Shown: positions 6,179 through 6,493 of the stretch, piece by piece
Position numbering within the stretch: the first letter of the stretch is position 1
Layout of the letters: each line of letters opens with the position of its first letter
DNA from: Candidatus Acetothermia bacterium JdFR-50
GTDB lineage: Bacteria; Bipolaricaulota; Bipolaricaulia; Bipolaricaulales; Bipolaricaulaceae
Assembly: GCA_002010365.1 (NCBI GenBank)
Contig: MTNL01000020.1
Coordinates: 1 to 6,493 of the forward strand
Length of the DNA stretch: 6,493 nt
Direction of reading: 5' to 3'
Translations under genes and position numbers: made by a program
The notes under the pieces: model-generated
Seen by the model: only the letters and a program-made list of their open reading frames with translations
Databases searched by the model: none
What the model was told of the DNA's origin: nothing

Positions 6179-6493
6179 TCAGAGGATGTGGATCGCCCTG
6201 CCCAACGAGGCTTCCGCCGCCTCGGCCAATGTCTCGGAGAGGGTAGGGTGCGGACGGATCGTCCCCCCGAACTCCTCCAGGGTCATCCCGGCGTGAACCG
6301 CCAGCGAGGCCTCCCCGATAAGCTCCGAGGCCCACGGTCCCACGATCCCCACCCCGAGCACCCTACCCGTCTCCTTGTCCGCCACCACCTTCACCAGGCC
6401 CCGGTTATCCCCCAGAGTAAGGGCCCGCCCCGAGGCGGTGAAGGGGAACTTTCCGACCATCGGCTCGTAGCCGCGGTCCCGGGCCTCGGCCTC
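6179..6493 (-). CDS. lpdA: dihydrolipoyl dehydrogenase, C-terminal part
   Basis: The E3 subunit of 2-oxoacid dehydrogenases and the glycine cleavage system reoxidises dihydrolipoamide with FAD and NAD+. Only the last 104 residues are in the window; the start lies beyond the right edge. They form the dimerisation domain of the family: FPFTASGRAL, then LVKVVADKETGRVLGVGIVG, then ASELIGEASLAVHAGMTLEE, then the active-site HPTLSE with the His-Glu dyad (visible residues 82 and 87). The usual preceding residues CHAHPT read IRPHPT here, keeping the essential His. The stop TGA at 6179-6181 overlaps the ribosome site region of the ZIP gene. Which complex it serves cannot be told without the upstream genes. 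Mercuric and glutathione reductases share the fold, but the HPTLSE ending and the C-terminal helix favour Lpd. Confidence 0.9.
   Translation of the reverse strand, partial: EAEARDRGYEPMVGKFPFTASGRALTLGDNRGLVKVVADKETGRVLGVGIVGPWASELIGEASLAVHAGMTLEEFGGTIRPHPTLSETLAEAAEASLGRAIHIL

Noticed and set aside
6174..6335. N-terminal extension of the ZIP transporter frame
   Set aside because: It lies wholly inside the lpdA coding region in another frame, is Gly/Arg/Asp-rich, and the ATG at 6173 right after the lpdA stop gives the normal family length.
1..6493. CRISPR array, tRNA, rRNA or insertion-sequence ends
   Set aside because: I saw no spaced direct repeats, no cloverleaf-like or rRNA signatures, and no paired terminal inverted repeats when reading both strands by eye.

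Overview
The window looks like a chromosomal piece of a diderm (Gram-negative-type) bacterium of moderately high GC. It carries lgt and lnt, the first and last enzymes of bacterial lipoprotein maturation, and Lnt is mostly found in organisms with an outer membrane. The other genes are housekeeping or metabolic: a dihydrolipoyl dehydrogenase, a ZIP metal transporter and an M42 aminopeptidase. I see no phage, insertion sequence, CRISPR array, rRNA or tRNA. A thermophilic or deep-branching lineage would fit the M42 peptidase plus D-cysteine desulfhydrase/ACC-deaminase-type gene, but that is only a guess.

Layout. Positions 1-1527 (minus strand) hold lnt, open to the left edge. Position 1526-2323 (plus strand) holds lgt, head-to-head with lnt and with practically no space between them. 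Positions 2324-2867 hold no gene I can support. Positions 2868-4311 (minus strand) hold decayed material: a very short ORF, an unrecognised broken gene, and a clear pseudogene of the PLP-dependent D-cysteine desulfhydrase/ACC deaminase family, with two frameshifts and an in-frame TAA. Positions 4332-6493 (minus strand) hold three intact, closely packed genes. In transcription order these are the 3' part of lpdA (entering from the right edge), a GufA-like ZIP transporter, and an M42 metallo-aminopeptidase.

How the genes fit together. The minus-strand genes from lpdA to the pseudogene are separated by only 5, 30 and 20 bases and most have their own Shine-Dalgarno, so they look like one operon whose distal end is degrading. 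A divalent-metal transporter beside a di-metal peptidase is a plausible functional pairing. On the left, lgt attaches diacylglycerol to prolipoproteins and lnt adds the final N-acyl group. Their divergent arrangement shares a tiny control region containing an ATTATAAT palindrome.

The most noteworthy points are the multiply broken PLP-enzyme gene and the unidentified broken gene behind it, the overlapping divergent start codons of lnt and lgt, and an AT-rich ORF fragment in the gene-poor gap. I found no convincing new multi-gene system. The frameshifts lie in or beside G/C runs, so sequencing error should be excluded before calling the decay real.
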